Notes: generated from the letters alone by a model not told the origin. A stretch of 64,000 nt of DNA from Theristus sp. LFF4_11 (GCA_030248135.1 JASANC010004181.1:1-64000), one strand, 5' to 3'; shown: positions 44,576 to 56,869, counted from the stretch's first letter. A program made the numbers and translations.

Positions 44576-45520
44576 TAGGGTTAGGGGCTTTGAAAAAAAA
44601 AATTTTTTTTTATTTTTTTTTTTTTTTTTTTTAAATTTGGATTTTTTTTTCAAACTTAAAAAAAAATTTGAAAAATTTTTCTTCTACTTTGCTCTGAAAA
44701 TTCGATTTATGGCATAATTTTTTGAAAGTTCAAACCAAATTTTCTTCCCAACTTCTTTGTGTGCTTAGGTACATGTCATTATTTGGTCATTTTGACCGAC
44801 GTACTCCATGTTTTTCGATTTGGATGACTTCTAGAGTCAATTTTTAGCGTTGAAATGACTTAACTGAATTGAAATATCGTTTCAGAAATCGTTTTCTTGC
44901 AACTTAGAACATGTTTTTTCAGTCGGTAGGCCATGAGATGAACATGATATTTTGTTGATTGGCGTATGTTATAGGTCTACAATGGAGTTGTGCGATATAT
45001 TGTTAAACAATTGGAGCGGAGATGTTGGTTAATACCACATCACACGACCGTTTTTCAGATACCAGATAACATGGCCACATGTTAAAACTTGCGTGCTGAG
45101 CTAAACTAACGTGTTAAACTTGCGTCTGTCAGTTGCCCGCAACGTGATCGCGAAATCATGGTACGTGTTTTCGATACGATGATTTGAAGAGTGGGCTCTC
45201 GCCATGTGGCAGATAGCATAGCTGGTTGAACCTGAAAGCCAGGGACGGGGGGCGGGGGCGACCGGGTCGACAGGGGTTGCCGACTTAGCTACAGCAAACA
45301 GGAATTTTTGAACACAGTCAAATTTTGGTAATTTTCTAAAGAGGAACAACTAAGAACGGTTCAATATTCAAGTACACGTCGAATCGTTCTGAAAATAGTC
45401 TAGATGAACTCAGCTCGACGAGACGCTTCGAACAAACCTAACTTGTAAAAAAAAAAATTTTTTTAAATTTTTTTTTTTAATTTAAAAAAAAATCCGGATT
45501 TTTTTTTTCCCCTAACCCTA
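44576..45520 (-). mobile_element. Element G2, inverted copy of G1
   Basis: TAGGGTTAGGGGCTTTGAAAAA to TTTTTCCCCTAACCCTA. It is the reverse complement of G1 over nearly its whole length. Left flank GGTACACC (44568-44575) is not repeated on its right but is found at 49407-49414. Confidence 0.82.
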
Positions 45521-47047
45521 GGCGTGCGCCTACAACTTTAAACGGCGCAGCGCAGCTCCCCTCCCGTCTTGATCGATCAGGCAACATAAATAAATTGGAC
45601 TAAAACTAGGAGTTAAGACTTTCGGTTTGTTTCTCGTCTTTTTGTCTGGTTGTTACATGAAATTGAGCGCTTTTTTTGCGCTGAGATGGATTTGAATCAA
45701 TAATCGTGATTTACGGGCGACGACTGTGACATTGCATCATTCATTTCATGGTTGATGGATCATCCCATCATTCGTGCGATCGATTCGAAGATTGAATAAA
45801 CTGAAAATACCGACACGAAAGATCGTCAGTAAAATTTAACAAACGGATATTTAACCGAAACATTGATAATCATTTTGATAAACAAACGAAACATTGATAA
45901 ACAACTGACTGATTGATTCTCACATTTTGTTTGGATAATGAGTGTGGAATTGGGCAGTGGCAATGACAGATTTTTGGATCCTGCCAAATCCACACTTGTT
46001 TTTCAATCTTGAAACAAAAATCAGTCGAACATCGAATACAAACGAGAATGATCGATCTCGAAAATTTGACCTGACCTGGTCATCAACCCAACGTGGTTTA
46101 AAGGTTGGTTTCGCTCGGACGCTCTCTAGTTCTTTTGGTGTTATCTTTTCTTTTTCTCCTGAACCAGGGGTCAAGCAAGATGGGAGAGGGGGTGTATCTC
46201 CCACCCAACCAAATCGACACGGACCCCCCCCCCATTTGGACAAACACTTCCTCAAATGTCGCCAAAAATACCCTCCCCCTCTCAAATTCGACCCTCTCAA
46301 ACCCCCATCTCCTTCCAAATTTCGACCTTCCCAACCCCCTTCTTCAATTTCGACCTTCCCAGTGGTCAGTTGTATAAAAGTAGTGTGTGAAAAGTAAGGA
46401 GTTTTACTCCAGGGTGTTCTAAACGTTAGACCTTGACAAATTCTGCATAAATTTATGGAGGTGAACTGGCAGAATAAAATAAGTCGGTGCTGATTTTTGC
46501 AAAAATATCACACCAATGTGAAGCCTTCGTCAAAAAAGGAACTTTGGATGCAATTCTCCAACCGGAATTGACCCCCCTCCTCAGAATTACCGTGATATAT
46601 AAGACTTGGACCACTGATCAAACCTCGCCAAGTTCCAGTGGTGATCTATATTCACTCAGTAAATAACTGCAAACCATTCACAACGCAATGCAAATAGTTT
46701 TTCTTATCATTTACACAATGAAACGGGTTATTTAGGCTTTTTGACAAAAAACACCAATTTGACCTAAAAAACGTGCCATTTGCACATACCAGTTAGATTT
46801 TTAGTTGTTAGAATTTTTGCCTGTTTTTACTACGTGCAAAAAAATTGAACAGTTTTTACCCCCTCCCCCCCTTTACTACGTGCAAAAAAATTGAACAGTT
46901 TTTACCCCCCTCCCCCCCATTCGGGTTACCCCCCCCCCAAGCGAAACCGTCTCGACTCCTGTCCTAAAATCACCCTAATGTTTGCAGAAATGGAAAAAAA
47001 TTAGTTACACATGTTGACGATAAGATGATGACGCAAAGGCTGGTACT

Positions 47048-47215
47048 TAGGGTTGCCACGAGACTTGTCTCGTCTCGCGCAATTTTTGGCTGTCTCGTCT
47101 CGTCTCGCGGATTTTGAAAAAAAGCTGTCTCGAGTCTCGTCTCGTCTCGCGACCCTTTGTCTGGTGTCTCGTCTCGTTTTGTGACCCTCTGTCTCGATGA
47201 ACAGTCTCGTTGGAT
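47048..47215 (+). repeat. GTCTCGTCTCG repeat
   Basis: Starts TAGGGTTGCCACGAGAC and continues with many TGTCTCGTCTCGCG units. A short mirror (ACGAGAGACGAGATGAGACGG) lies at 48517. It may be one end of a further hAT-type element. Confidence 0.6.
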
Positions 47216-47574
47216 ATTTTTTCTTGTCTTGTAATGGAAAAACCGTGCGGTTTTTTCTACACATTATGTTCATGAGTTTCCAGCAGTCCAGCAGTGACCA
47301 GCGTCTAGCACATCCCAGCACTGAAACCGTTTTTGTGTTTTGTTTTGTTGAATTTGAAACAATTGTGTTTTCGGCTTGTGCCCGGCCCGGCGACCGCTGC
47401 TATTGGTGGTTTGATCTAACGGTTGACAGATTGGTCTGCCTTCGTGTGAAAAAGGGAACACGCAGAATTTTTTGCATCACGCATTGCATCCGGAACTGCA
47501 AAACCTCCTGCACTGCATCGTTGAAAATGGTTTTGAAACTGACTGTTCCGCGCCACTGTACACCCCCACCCTCT

Positions 47575-47695
47575 GACATATGGTGTACCATAAAGCGTGC
47601 CACTTGGCGTACAATATGGCGTGCCACACGGCGTACCATATAACGTACCATTTGACGTACCATGTGGCGTACCATTTGGCGTACCATATGGCGCG
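47575..47695 (+). repeat. 12-bp minisatellite
   Basis: About ten units of GGCGTACCATAT with changes (AACGTACCATTT, GACGTACCATGT). In the minus strand it reads as MVRQMVRH-like repeats, which I take as a by-product. Confidence 0.85.
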
Positions 47696-48704
47696 CCCCT
47701 GCATTTGTTTGCCCGTTGACCACTGACTGCCCAAACCAATTGTTTTCGCGAGAATCTGAAATTCAAAAACAGCTGTGTTGCGTTGTAAAGCCATGAAGAG
47801 TAAAGATGGTGGTGCTGGCGCTAAGATGGGTGGACTGAGAGTGAAGAAAGTTTACATGAACGATTAAACAAACAAACAAAACAAAGTGAACAAGCAACAA
47901 TCAATCAGAAAGTACAAAAATCAAAAAACAGAAAGTATCACCAATCAATCAGCGGTTCGAATGCACCTATTTTTGTCGACCTTCACATTTTCTCCGGCAT
48001 TTTGAATTTTTCAAATTTATTAAAAATGGTTTATACTCTGAACGACAGGACTGTTTAACTTCAAATGTGAAACTAAAAATTCAAAAGCATACTCACCTTT
48101 ACCACAACAATAGAAATGTCCATGGCTAAAGTCAGCTGGTGAACCACGCACCACATTATTGATCAATCATCAGTTGATTATTTTTATTCATGGATTAAAA
48201 TTTTATTTTATGATTGAAAAAACGAGTGTGGAATTGGCAGGATCCAAAAACCAGACATCAACTGCTCAATTGAACACTCATCATTTCAAATCAAGCTGGA
48301 AAATTAATTTTTTATTTGCATTTTCGTATTTTCAAATGTATGTTTGTTGTCGTTTTATTCGTCAAAGTTGCTGAATTCGTTTCGGCATCCTTTTCTAATC
48401 AATCATTCCAGATCAAATTCTATGCTGAGACGTCTGAAATGAATAAGAAATCGAATGAATCGGGAGGCTTATTATGCGGCACTCAAAAATCGACAGCGCG
48501 CAACGCAAGGTGCGCTGTCACGAGAGACGAGATGAGACGGCTGAACCAAACCAATCAGTCCACACACCCAGTCAGAGCAGCTTGCGCTTTCACCAAATCA
48601 AAATTTAAATAAAACCAACCGACCGACAACCACATTGATTGACGACATAAAAAACGGCTAATCCTGTGAAAACGCAAGAAAATAAAAAATGTCCCCTTTC
48701 ATTG

Positions 48705-48958
48705 TCGCTTCCGTGGCGTAGCGGTAGAACTTCGGCTTACAGTTCTGTAGGTACCGGGTTCGAACCTCGCTGTGGACATTCTCGTGGAAAATTTGAGTGA
48801 CCAACGAACATCTAATAGTCTATTCCCTCCTGAGCCGAGGGTAAAATTGGGCTCGGGGCAGTATTGCCCGTCTCCGCCGGAGTTTGGTACCTTCGGGTTT
48901 CCGGAACCGGCGCGCGTATAATTAAATAAATGAAATAAATGAAAATGAAATTCATTGA
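48705..48958 (+). mobile_element. tRNA-derived SINE, family 2
   Basis: CCGTGGCGTAGCGGTAGAAC (A box) and GTACCGGGTTCGAACCTCGC (B box) lie in a tRNA-like head. An unrelated body follows (GGGCTCGGGGCAGTATTGCCCG, TTCCGGAACCGGCGCGCG), ending in the simple tail TAAATAAATGAAATAAATGAAAATGAAA. No acceptor stem closes, so this is a SINE and not a tRNA gene. Confidence 0.75.
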
Positions 48959-49406
48959 CTTCACTCGCGTCGAGTGTGTTTCGCGCACGTCGCCGGCCGA
49001 CGTGAAAAACCAACTGCTTGCAGTCCATCCAATAATTGAATCAATTCATTTTTTCAGCAGTCATTAGTTAATGTCATTTCCTTTTTTTGATTTCACTTAT
49101 TTTGAGGCATTCTGTTGTTGTGATGCATTTTCTTCGGTTTCATTTGAACGTGTGCGGTTTTTTTGATTTGCTTCCAAATAAGAAATTTCAAAGGAGTGCA
49201 ATAAAAACAAACAAACAATTAGTAAATTTATTACTCACTACAATAGAACAGCAGATCAGCATCGGTAGATGACAAACGATTTGAATTGAGCAAAGCGAAA
49301 ACCAAAGAAAACGACGCGACAACGCAAAGCAAAAATTAAACGTTGACGGACTTTTACTGCGGAACGCGACATTTACCCAGTTTAAAGTTGTAGGGCAACC
49401 ACCCTA

Positions 49407-50545
49407 GGTACACCCCCCCAGAGCACCAGAGACCGTCGGGTGGGGGGGGGGTGGGGGGGCACCGTGCCACCCCCCCCTAAAACCGGGCACCCCCCCCCCA
49501 TCGGACCCCCCCTCGAAAATTTGGCCGACACCCCCCCACACCCCCCATGAAATTTTGTCTGGCGGAGACCCCCCCCCCAAAATTTTCTGCACACCCTAAA
49601 TTTTTTTCGAAAATCATGATTTTTTGTCTATAAAGTCTATAATATAAGCTGAATATATGATAACTTGACCATCTTCATTGTAATTTCAAAGATTTTGCAG
49701 CTAAATTTAGCGTTTTTCCTTTAAAATTTAAGCGAAAAAATTTCATGGGGGGGTGGTGGGGGGGGTGGACCCCCCCCCACAGAAAATTTTGTAAAAATGC
49801 ACCCCCCCATGGGCCCCCCCGGGGGGGGGCCCCCGTTCCCATCGGTTGGCCCCCCCCCCTCCCATTTGGGTCGCCCCCGGTGGGGGGGGGGGGGGTACAC
49901 CCCCCCCCAGAGCACCCGAGACCGTCGGGTGGGGGGGTTGGGGGGGGGCACCGTGCCCCCCCCCCCTAAAACCGGGCACCCCCCCCCCCATCGTACCCCC
50001 CCCCCCTCGAAAATTTGGCCGACACCCCCCCCCCCCCCATGAAATTTTGTCTGGCGGACACCCCCCCCCCCCAAAATTTTCTGCACACCCTAAAATTTTT
50101 TTCGAAAATCATGATTTTTTGTCTATAAAGTCCATAATATAAGCTGAATTTTTGATAACTTGACCATCTTCATTGTAATTTCAACGATTTTGCAGCAAAA
50201 TTTAGCGTTTTTCCTTCAAAATTTAAGCGAAAAAGTATCATGGGGGGGGGGGGGGGGGGGGGTGGACCCCCCACAGAAAATTTTGAAAAAATGCACCCCC
50301 CCCCCATGGGACCCCCTTGGTACCATAGGTTGGACCACCCCCCCTCAATTTTTGGTCGGCACCCCCCCCACGGTACCATACCCCCCCCTCGAAATTTTTT
50401 TTGGGCCCACGGTACTGGTGTGGATGGTCCAGTGTCAGGTTTTGGGGGGTGGGTGTCGCGTGACCCCCCCCCCACCCCCCCCACGCGGAGGTCTCGGGTG
50501 CTCTGGGGGGGTGTACCCCCCACCCCCCTCGTCTTCGGTACTGCT
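49407..50545. mobile_element. Array of H-family G-tract elements
   Basis: At least two partly duplicated H units in tandem. GAAAATTTGGCCGACACCCCCCC and AAATCATGATTTTTTGTCTATAAAG recur at about 49515/50007 and 49611/50107. The block ends CCCTCGTCTTCGGTACTG. G or C runs reach about 20. Confidence 0.75.
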
Positions 50546-51085
50546 CCTGTCGACTTGAATATTGAACCGTTCTTAGTGGTTCCTCTTTAGAAAATTACCA
50601 AAATTTGACTGTGTTCAAAAATTCCTGTTTGCTGTAGCTAAGTCGGCAACCCCTGTCGACCCGGTCGCCCCCCCCCCAAGACACTTACTTTCAGGTTCAA
50701 CCAGCTGTGCTATCTGCCACATGGCGAGAGCCCATTCTTCAAATCATCGTATCGAAAACACGTACCATGATTTCGCGATCACGTTGCGGGCAACTGACAG
50801 ACGCAAGTTTAACACGTTAGTTTAGCTCAGCACGCAAGTTTTAACATGTGGCCATGTTATCGCCTATCGGGTATCTGAAAAACGGTCGTGTGATGTGGTA
50901 TCAACAACCAACACCTCCGCTCCAATTGTTTAACAATATATCGCACAACTCCATTGTAGACCTATAACATACGCCAATCAACAAGATATCATGTTCATCT
51001 CATGGCCTACCGACTGAAAAACATGTTCTGAGTTGCAAGAAAACGATTTCTGAAACGATATTTCAATTCAGTTTAGTTAAGTCAC
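50546..51085 (+). mobile_element. Fragment G4 of the G family
   Basis: ACTTGAATATTGAACCGTTCTTAG to CTGAAACGATATTTCAATTCAG matches G1 43733-44244 in the same orientation; both ends are missing. Confidence 0.75.
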
Positions 51086-51226
51086 CTTCCACAGTACCAT
51101 ACCCCCCCTCGAAATTTTTTTGGCCCACGGTACTGTTCCCCCTCACCGAGAAGGCACCTGATGCTGATGCCCCCTTCTAAAATTAGGCAAATAACCCCCC
51201 CCTCACCCAAGGTCGTGCTTTCGCTA
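51086..51226. mobile_element. Fragments of H- and L-type ends
   Basis: CAGTACCATACCCC...GGCCCACGGTACTG is a deleted H copy. CCCTCACCGAGAAGGCACCTGATG...GTCGTGCTTTCGCTACTG is an inverted L end, related to 39377. Confidence 0.65.
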
Positions 51227-51392
51227 CTGACCCTAAGCTGAAGTGAAAGCAGCTGACCGGCTCAAAATTAGATCAATTGACGACGTCACGCCGGCCAGAG
51301 CCGCAAAGCTTTCGTTTCCGACAGCATTTTCATTGTCACAGCGAACGTTACCAATTTAAACTCAACGCAAGAGCAAGAATAAGCTTTTCAAA

Positions 51393-54300
51393 ATGACTGG
51401 CACCGAACGAAAAGTGTTTCAGGTTTGTTTGTGCATTTTACTTCTACAAACGATTTTTTAGCGACTCTCGTTGGTTATGGTTTCATAATATATTCATTTG
51501 GTTTTGTTACTTTTGCAGTCACGTTCATTCATTTCTTTTGTCGTTCGTGTCAGTTTTTACTGTTGCAGTTGCTGTCTGGTTTTTTTGCAGAAATTTTGGA
51601 CCGTTTGCAGAAATTTTTTAGCAGATTTCTGCAAATTGCAGAAACAGTACATATTTGCATACAAACTTTGGTTCTGCAATATTCACTTTGTGCTTAGCGC
51701 TTGACTGAGGTTGCACATCAACATGGTGATCATCAACATGAAATTTCAACTAGTTTTTTTGTCAAAAACAGCTGTTTCGGCGGTTGCTGTAGCGCAATGA
51801 TTGGCGTTTAGTTTTGTCTTCGTAAATAAAATCGGAGTATTTCAAATTCAAAAAATAGAACAGAATCAGATCAAATCGAAAATTATTGTTTGCTGTTAGG
51901 CTTTCTGTTTCGAATTAGAATAAAGTGATCCATCATCCACACACACAACAAAAGATGCAAAAATAAGACATTGGCGGAGATGCGCAAGTTTGTCCTCGAG
52001 CTTGTCGAGAATTTCAACAACCGATTCGAAGACGAGCACAGCGTTCTCAAGGCTGCCAAAATATTCTACCGTCTTAGATGGATGGATCTGAACAGCTGCT
52101 GGCGTACGGAAATGCCGATCTGCTGTATCTGCACCAGTTTTATTCATCAATTTTGCCGGGCAAGGGCAGTATTGCTGACGAATGGAAACAATTCAGATGG
52201 AACGAATTCAATTCCCTGGTCCGAGTATAACTGCAGGCAAGCATGCAGTATCTGGGGATGAAAACAAAGAGGCGACACAAAATCAAACCGAACAAAGTGA
52301 ACTGTACCGTTGAGAACGTCGAACCAACCGAAGCCATCGCTTTGATTGCAGAATTTGAGCAATGAGGGTTGTTGAATGATTTGAAACGAATGATTGGTGA
52401 TTTGTTTGGTTTGGCAATCTGGTTTGGTTTTGGTATTTTTTCTGAATGTTGCGAAAATTCTGCAGTAAAACGATGCAATTGGCAATTGCAATTCTGAGCA
52501 TTGTTAATAAATAAATGATGCTCAGAACGAAAAAATGACATTAAACAAGCACAAAAACCATTTTCGTCATGTTTTTGAAATTTGCAGAAACCAAATTTTA
52601 TTTGCAGAAATTTTTTTACCAAATTTCTGCAAATTGCAGAACCGACTTTTTGAGAAAAAACCTGGGTTGCTGTGGTGTGGAGGAAGAAAAACAGCCGAAA
52701 AAAACCAAACGATTGTGTTTTTCAGAAATACTACCCGCCTGACTATGATCCGCGAAAGATTCCGAAGGCAAAACGTCCCAAGAACATCCAGTTCGTGCAG
52801 CGCGTCATGACGCCTTGCAACATGAAGTAAGTTGTTGTTTTAATTTTGATAGTTTCATCTTCAGAGGCATTCATATGAAGCAGTTTTTAGTGACCTCGTG
52901 AGTTTTAACACATTTTATGTCTTTGAAGAAAAACTTTTCAAACAGATCGCTCGCTGCAAATTTTGTTTGATAGATAATAAGCCAAAAGACTCAGAAAGAG
53001 ATAAATTCAAAAAATTACTTTCACGTTTCCAAGATTTTCAATGTGCTTCCAAAGAATCACTCCCAGAACGGAAGTTCTGAGTTGTTGTTTCCGTGTTGTG
53101 CAGATGCAACACCTGCGGCGAGTACATCTACAAAGGGAAAAAGTTCAACATGCGACGCGAGACTGCCGAGGGGGAACTGTACCTCGGCCTGAAGATCTTC
53201 CGCTTTTATTTCCGATGTCCGAATTGTCTCGCCGAAATCACATTCAAGGTTGGTTGGTAAGGAAGAGTGAGTCGCTTAGTGCGATTCAATCCAGTCCGCA
53301 ACCACCCTTTTTTCTTTTTAGGCCATTTTCAATCAGTAGAATGGAAAACGGAAATGAATTTCAGTCCCGTTTTGGCACGAAATGGGAAATCAAGTCTGTC
53401 AGCTCAGCCCCAATCAATCAAAACCAGTTGCAGTTAATCGTGTCTCTCCAAGACGGTTGTTTCGTGAACACATGCGGCCGTTCGTGTTGTTGTCTTTCGT
53501 TTGCTCCCCCCGAATGCCGGCTTGTCTTTCTCTCCTCAGACGGACCTGGAGAACTACGACTACAAAATGGAGCACGGCGCGACGCGACTGTTCGAGGCGA
53601 TGAAGATGGCGCAGGAGCAGCAGAAGCAGCAGGACAAACGCGAGCAGGAGGACAAGTTGGACCCGATGAAGATGCTCGAGAAGCGCACGAAGATGTCACG
53701 TGCCGAACTGGAGGCGCTCGGTTGGTGCGGCCGTTGGGCGTTCGGAATGAGCAGTTGGAATGCTTGCAAAAGTCGCAGTAGCTCTCGACCCCCCCCCCGT
53801 TCCCCCACCGGTTCCAAAAACGGGAACGTAGGGAATGGTCGAATAAACGTTGCAGCTTTTTTTCAGGGTGCAAAGTGCGCGCGAAATTTAAATGAAGGAA
53901 AAACGCCTATTTGTGTGCCAAATTTGACGTGTTTTTTCTAAACTAATTAAAAGTTGTGCGCGCTATTCTGGACTGATGCCACCTTGATGGAGAACTCAAG
54001 GACTGTCTTATTTATTAGGCCATACTGCACCAAACTCCGGAACAAAAATTCCAAATATAAGGCAGTTTGGATGTTTTTAGCTGTTTCTCTTACTGTTCGT
54101 TTTGCAAGTAATTTTCACAGGGCTCTTGTCAATGTTTTCGTTTCTCAATGACTGAAAAAAAAACCAACGTGATATCGCTGTTGCAGGCGATTTGGACGAA
54201 CTGAAGGAGATGAACAGACGTGCGGCGTCGGTGGACTACGCTGCGCTGCTGAACGATTACGCGAAAGCGGAGGCACACGAGCTGAAGGCGCAGGAAGAAC

Positions 54301-55538
54301 GCGATGAGCAGTTTGTGCGGTCGGTTTGGTGCGCCACATTTAGTGTTTTTTGGCTTTAGGCACGTTTGGAAGTGGAGCATAGCCGAAACAGTTATTTTTT
54401 CAATATTTTCTTTACCTCTGTCCGTAACCGGTAAATATCTAGTCAAGTTACATTCCCGTTTGTTTTATTATTTCAAGCACTTCTCAGTATATCTTGATAT
54501 TATTTTTACATGACGCGACAACCCGAATGGGTGTTTGGTTCGTTGGGCCCCGTCTGTGTACCCCACCCCCACCCGGCCCGACAGGGACAATAATAAGCTC
54601 GTCTGGTTTTTTTCTAAACTGTTTCGGATGTGTGCCCAATTTTTGCAGTTCCCTGTTCCGAACGTCAGACGGTGAACGCATCAAACGTCTGCATGATGAC
54701 GACGATGAAGAGAGCGCAGCACGTTTCGACGCGGCTAGCCCGGGCCCGTCGGGCTCCGGCATAAAAAGTGCACGCCCCGAACAAAAATCCACGGCCGTTT
54801 CAACTTCAATAACGACAAGGACAACGACGATTATCCCAGCAGCAGGCGCGGATGTTGATAATGATGTAAGTCAAATTGAGGTGAACGTTTCTGCTGATGG
54901 AAAGTGAGCTGCAATGTTCAAACCGCGTTTTTGGCGTCAGTTTTTTTAGGGACAGAGTCTGATCGAACTGCAAGCAATTGCTGAGTTTGAAGGCAAAGCT
55001 TTAGAATTGTAGATTCGCACCGGAGTGCAGTCTTAAGCGCCATTCATGGAGGTTGAAATGCGCTGAAGCGTGTCACTTCGCTACACATTCACGAAGCAAA
55101 AAAACAGCGCACGTCAGCGCGCTTCAGTTTTGGAACATACCCACATTCATACGCACGTTCATGTTAGCGCGCGTCAACGCGCTTCAGCGCGCGCGTGCAT
55201 GACTGGGCCTTTAGCCAATCAATGTGCAGAAAAAAACATATTTTTTTCTGTTCCATGCAAATTCCGGCTTTTCTCGGTTTCTCCAGATCGATTCAACAAC
55301 GAAAAAGAAACCACCGGAACCGATTCGAAAGAGTAAATCATCGTTGTCCGGATTGGTTGTGGTGAAGAAAAAAGCGAAATTGACCACCGAAACTGAAGAG
55401 AAGACGACTGACAAAAAAGACCAGCCGGAAAAGTGTTCTGCTGATCAGTCAGCTGATGTTTCAATGGTGCCTGTTACAGCCGGGCTGAGTCTGCTGGGCG
55501 ATTATGGCAGTTCGAGTTCGGGAAGTGATAATGAATAA
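51393..55538 (+). CDS. yju2: Splicing factor YJU2 (CCDC94)
   Basis: Seven exons: 51393-51422, 52726-52826, 53104-53248, 53540-53720, 54187-54319, 54649-54865 and 55287-55538. They encode 352 aa with agreeing phases. The start [21 protein letters not shown] and the block [33 protein letters not shown]...FRCPNC are diagnostic of the YJU2/CWC16 family. The paired CxxC motifs form its zinc site, near residues 43-46 and 80-83. [19 protein letters not shown] and a long Gln/Glu/Lys-rich helix follow. The C-terminus is acidic and Ser/Thr-rich and ends [16 protein letters not shown]2 joins the spliceosome for the first catalytic step of splicing. Intron 1 contains a hAT-like remnant (51590-52660) and intron 6 a TTAA-type MITE. 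No acceptor is obvious directly before the ATG. Confidence 0.95.
51590..52660 (+). mobile_element. Uninterrupted hAT-like remnant A2
   Basis: Continuous copy of A1 in YJU2 intron 1. Terminal and subterminal TTGCAGAAATTTTT repeats flank a decayed frame ([20 protein letters not shown]...). It shows the state of the locus before element B inserted into A1. Confidence 0.7.
55033..55214. mobile_element. TTAA-type MITE related to element E
   Basis: TTAAGCGCCATTCATGGAGGTTG at the left and GCGCGCGTGCATGACTGGGCCTTTAG at the right. The left end is nearly identical to that of E at 30358. It sits in YJU2 intron 6. Confidence 0.75.
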
Positions 55539-55689
55539 CAGAATGAACATTTTATGTAAACTTTCGTTTTGTATTTTGTCCATGATTGGAACTGAAGGAA
55601 ACTGAGTGATTGATTGATTTATTATTAAATTTTCGAACTGCTATCATGATGATACAAGAAATGTTTGTGTTCAGAATATGCATTTTATA

Positions 55690-56777
55690 CAGGGTGGGCC
55701 AAAAAAAGGTTCCATTTTCAAACTGCTGTCACTGGCTGATGTTTTAATATTATGAGCTGAAATTTTCAGCACTGATAAAACATGTGATGCCATTTTACTG
55801 ACAAAAATTTTTTTTCCGATATATAATTTCTAGCGCTCACTGTGGCAGATTTTCTAAAAAGCTCGAAAAATCAACAAATTGACTGAAATGAGTGCAAGAA
55901 AAAATTAGTATCAAGATGCGTGATTCAATTTTGAAACTGTTGCGAAAGTGACAAATGGGTCTTTTTGGATACCCGGGGTATTGATAGTTCAAATCATGCG
56001 CTCAGAGTGGAAAGGTCTCACACTTGAATTGCATTTGAGCAGCTCGAGCGAAATTCTGATGTTTCACAACAGACTCGAGTTAACAGCCATGCGACTGTTG
56101 ACTTTTTGTTTTGTGTGTTGCTCTGTCTGTTAATTTGTTTCTTTTGAAAAGTTTTTCTGCGGTTTGAATAAAAACAGTGTTTCAGTTTCAGTTTTCTGCA
56201 GTTTCGTCATGGTTAAGTGAACAGCAGAACAACGGGTCTGGTGTGCTATCTGATGGGAGCAATCTGAAAGTTTTTCTGCAGTGACTCGCCAGTTTCGCGT
56301 TAAATTCAATTTGGGTCGCCACGAGATTCGCCAACCAGGAAGTCCGTTCTTTTATGGCACACCAATCTGTTTGAGCATGGCAACGTGTTTTACCGAAAGA
56401 GCGAATCCGGTCGATCATCGATTGCTGCTGCGTTCAAAGACACTGTGGTCGCCATGTTCACGCGCAGTCCAGCAAAATCGACGAGGCGAGCCAGTTTGGA
56501 ATCTGGCCTGTCCCGAACCATAATGATTTGGATGATTTGGATGTCTATGAGCAATGATTCGTTGTGAAATTCTTGGTTAAAAATCCGTTTTTTTGAAAAT
56601 TTGGGAATTTTTAAACATTGTGCTGTAAAACTGAATCTACTTGACCAAACTGGATAAAAATTTTGTCAGAAAAATGGCATCACATGTTTTATCAACGCTG
56701 AAAATTTCAGCTCATAATATTGAAACACCAGCCAGTGACAGCAGTTTGAAAATGGAACCTTTTTTTGGCCCACCCTG
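55690..56777 (+). mobile_element. Mariner-type element D2 (internally deleted)
   Basis: Same family as 33583-34685, in the opposite orientation, with TA at 55688-55689 and 56778-56779. It holds the same surviving helix-turn-helix fragment (RSSIAAAFKDTVVAMFTRSP). It lies just downstream of the YJU2 stop and 90 bp from the stop codon of the channel-like gene. Confidence 0.88.
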
Positions 56778-56869
56778 TATTATCGAGTCGTCGTGAATAA
56801 AGCCGAATACAACCCGCTGGGCTGATTTCAAGATTGCGTGTCGTTTCGAAAACGACCTCTGCGAGCGTT

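Larger units (their letters stand above)
45519..49406. mobile_element. Putative element K (approximately 3.9 kb)
   Basis: TAGGCGTGCGCCTACAACTTTAAAC at the left is mirrored by GTTTAAAGTTGTAGGGCAACCACCCTA at the right. GGTACACC at 49407-49414 matches 44568-44575, on the far side of G2. Inside are a SINE, a 12-bp minisatellite and a CTCGTCTCG repeat, but no recognisable protein. It could be a large non-autonomous hAT element or a captured genomic segment. Confidence 0.55.

Noticed and set aside
43452..45520. Telomere-like TTAGGG sequence
   Set aside because: Only one or two units occur, exactly at transposon ends with target duplications.
47400..47723. MVRQMVRHMVRQ-type repeat protein on the minus strand
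   Set aside because: It is the 12-bp minisatellite read in frame; no upstream or downstream exon supports it.
48705..48780. A functional tRNA gene
   Set aside because: A and B boxes are good, but the 5' and 3' ends do not pair into an acceptor stem and the T arm is mispaired; a SINE body and tail follow.
39336..50590. Many Gly/Pro/His-rich open frames
   Set aside because: They come from long G or C runs of the hAT-type elements, which keep frames open in several directions at once.
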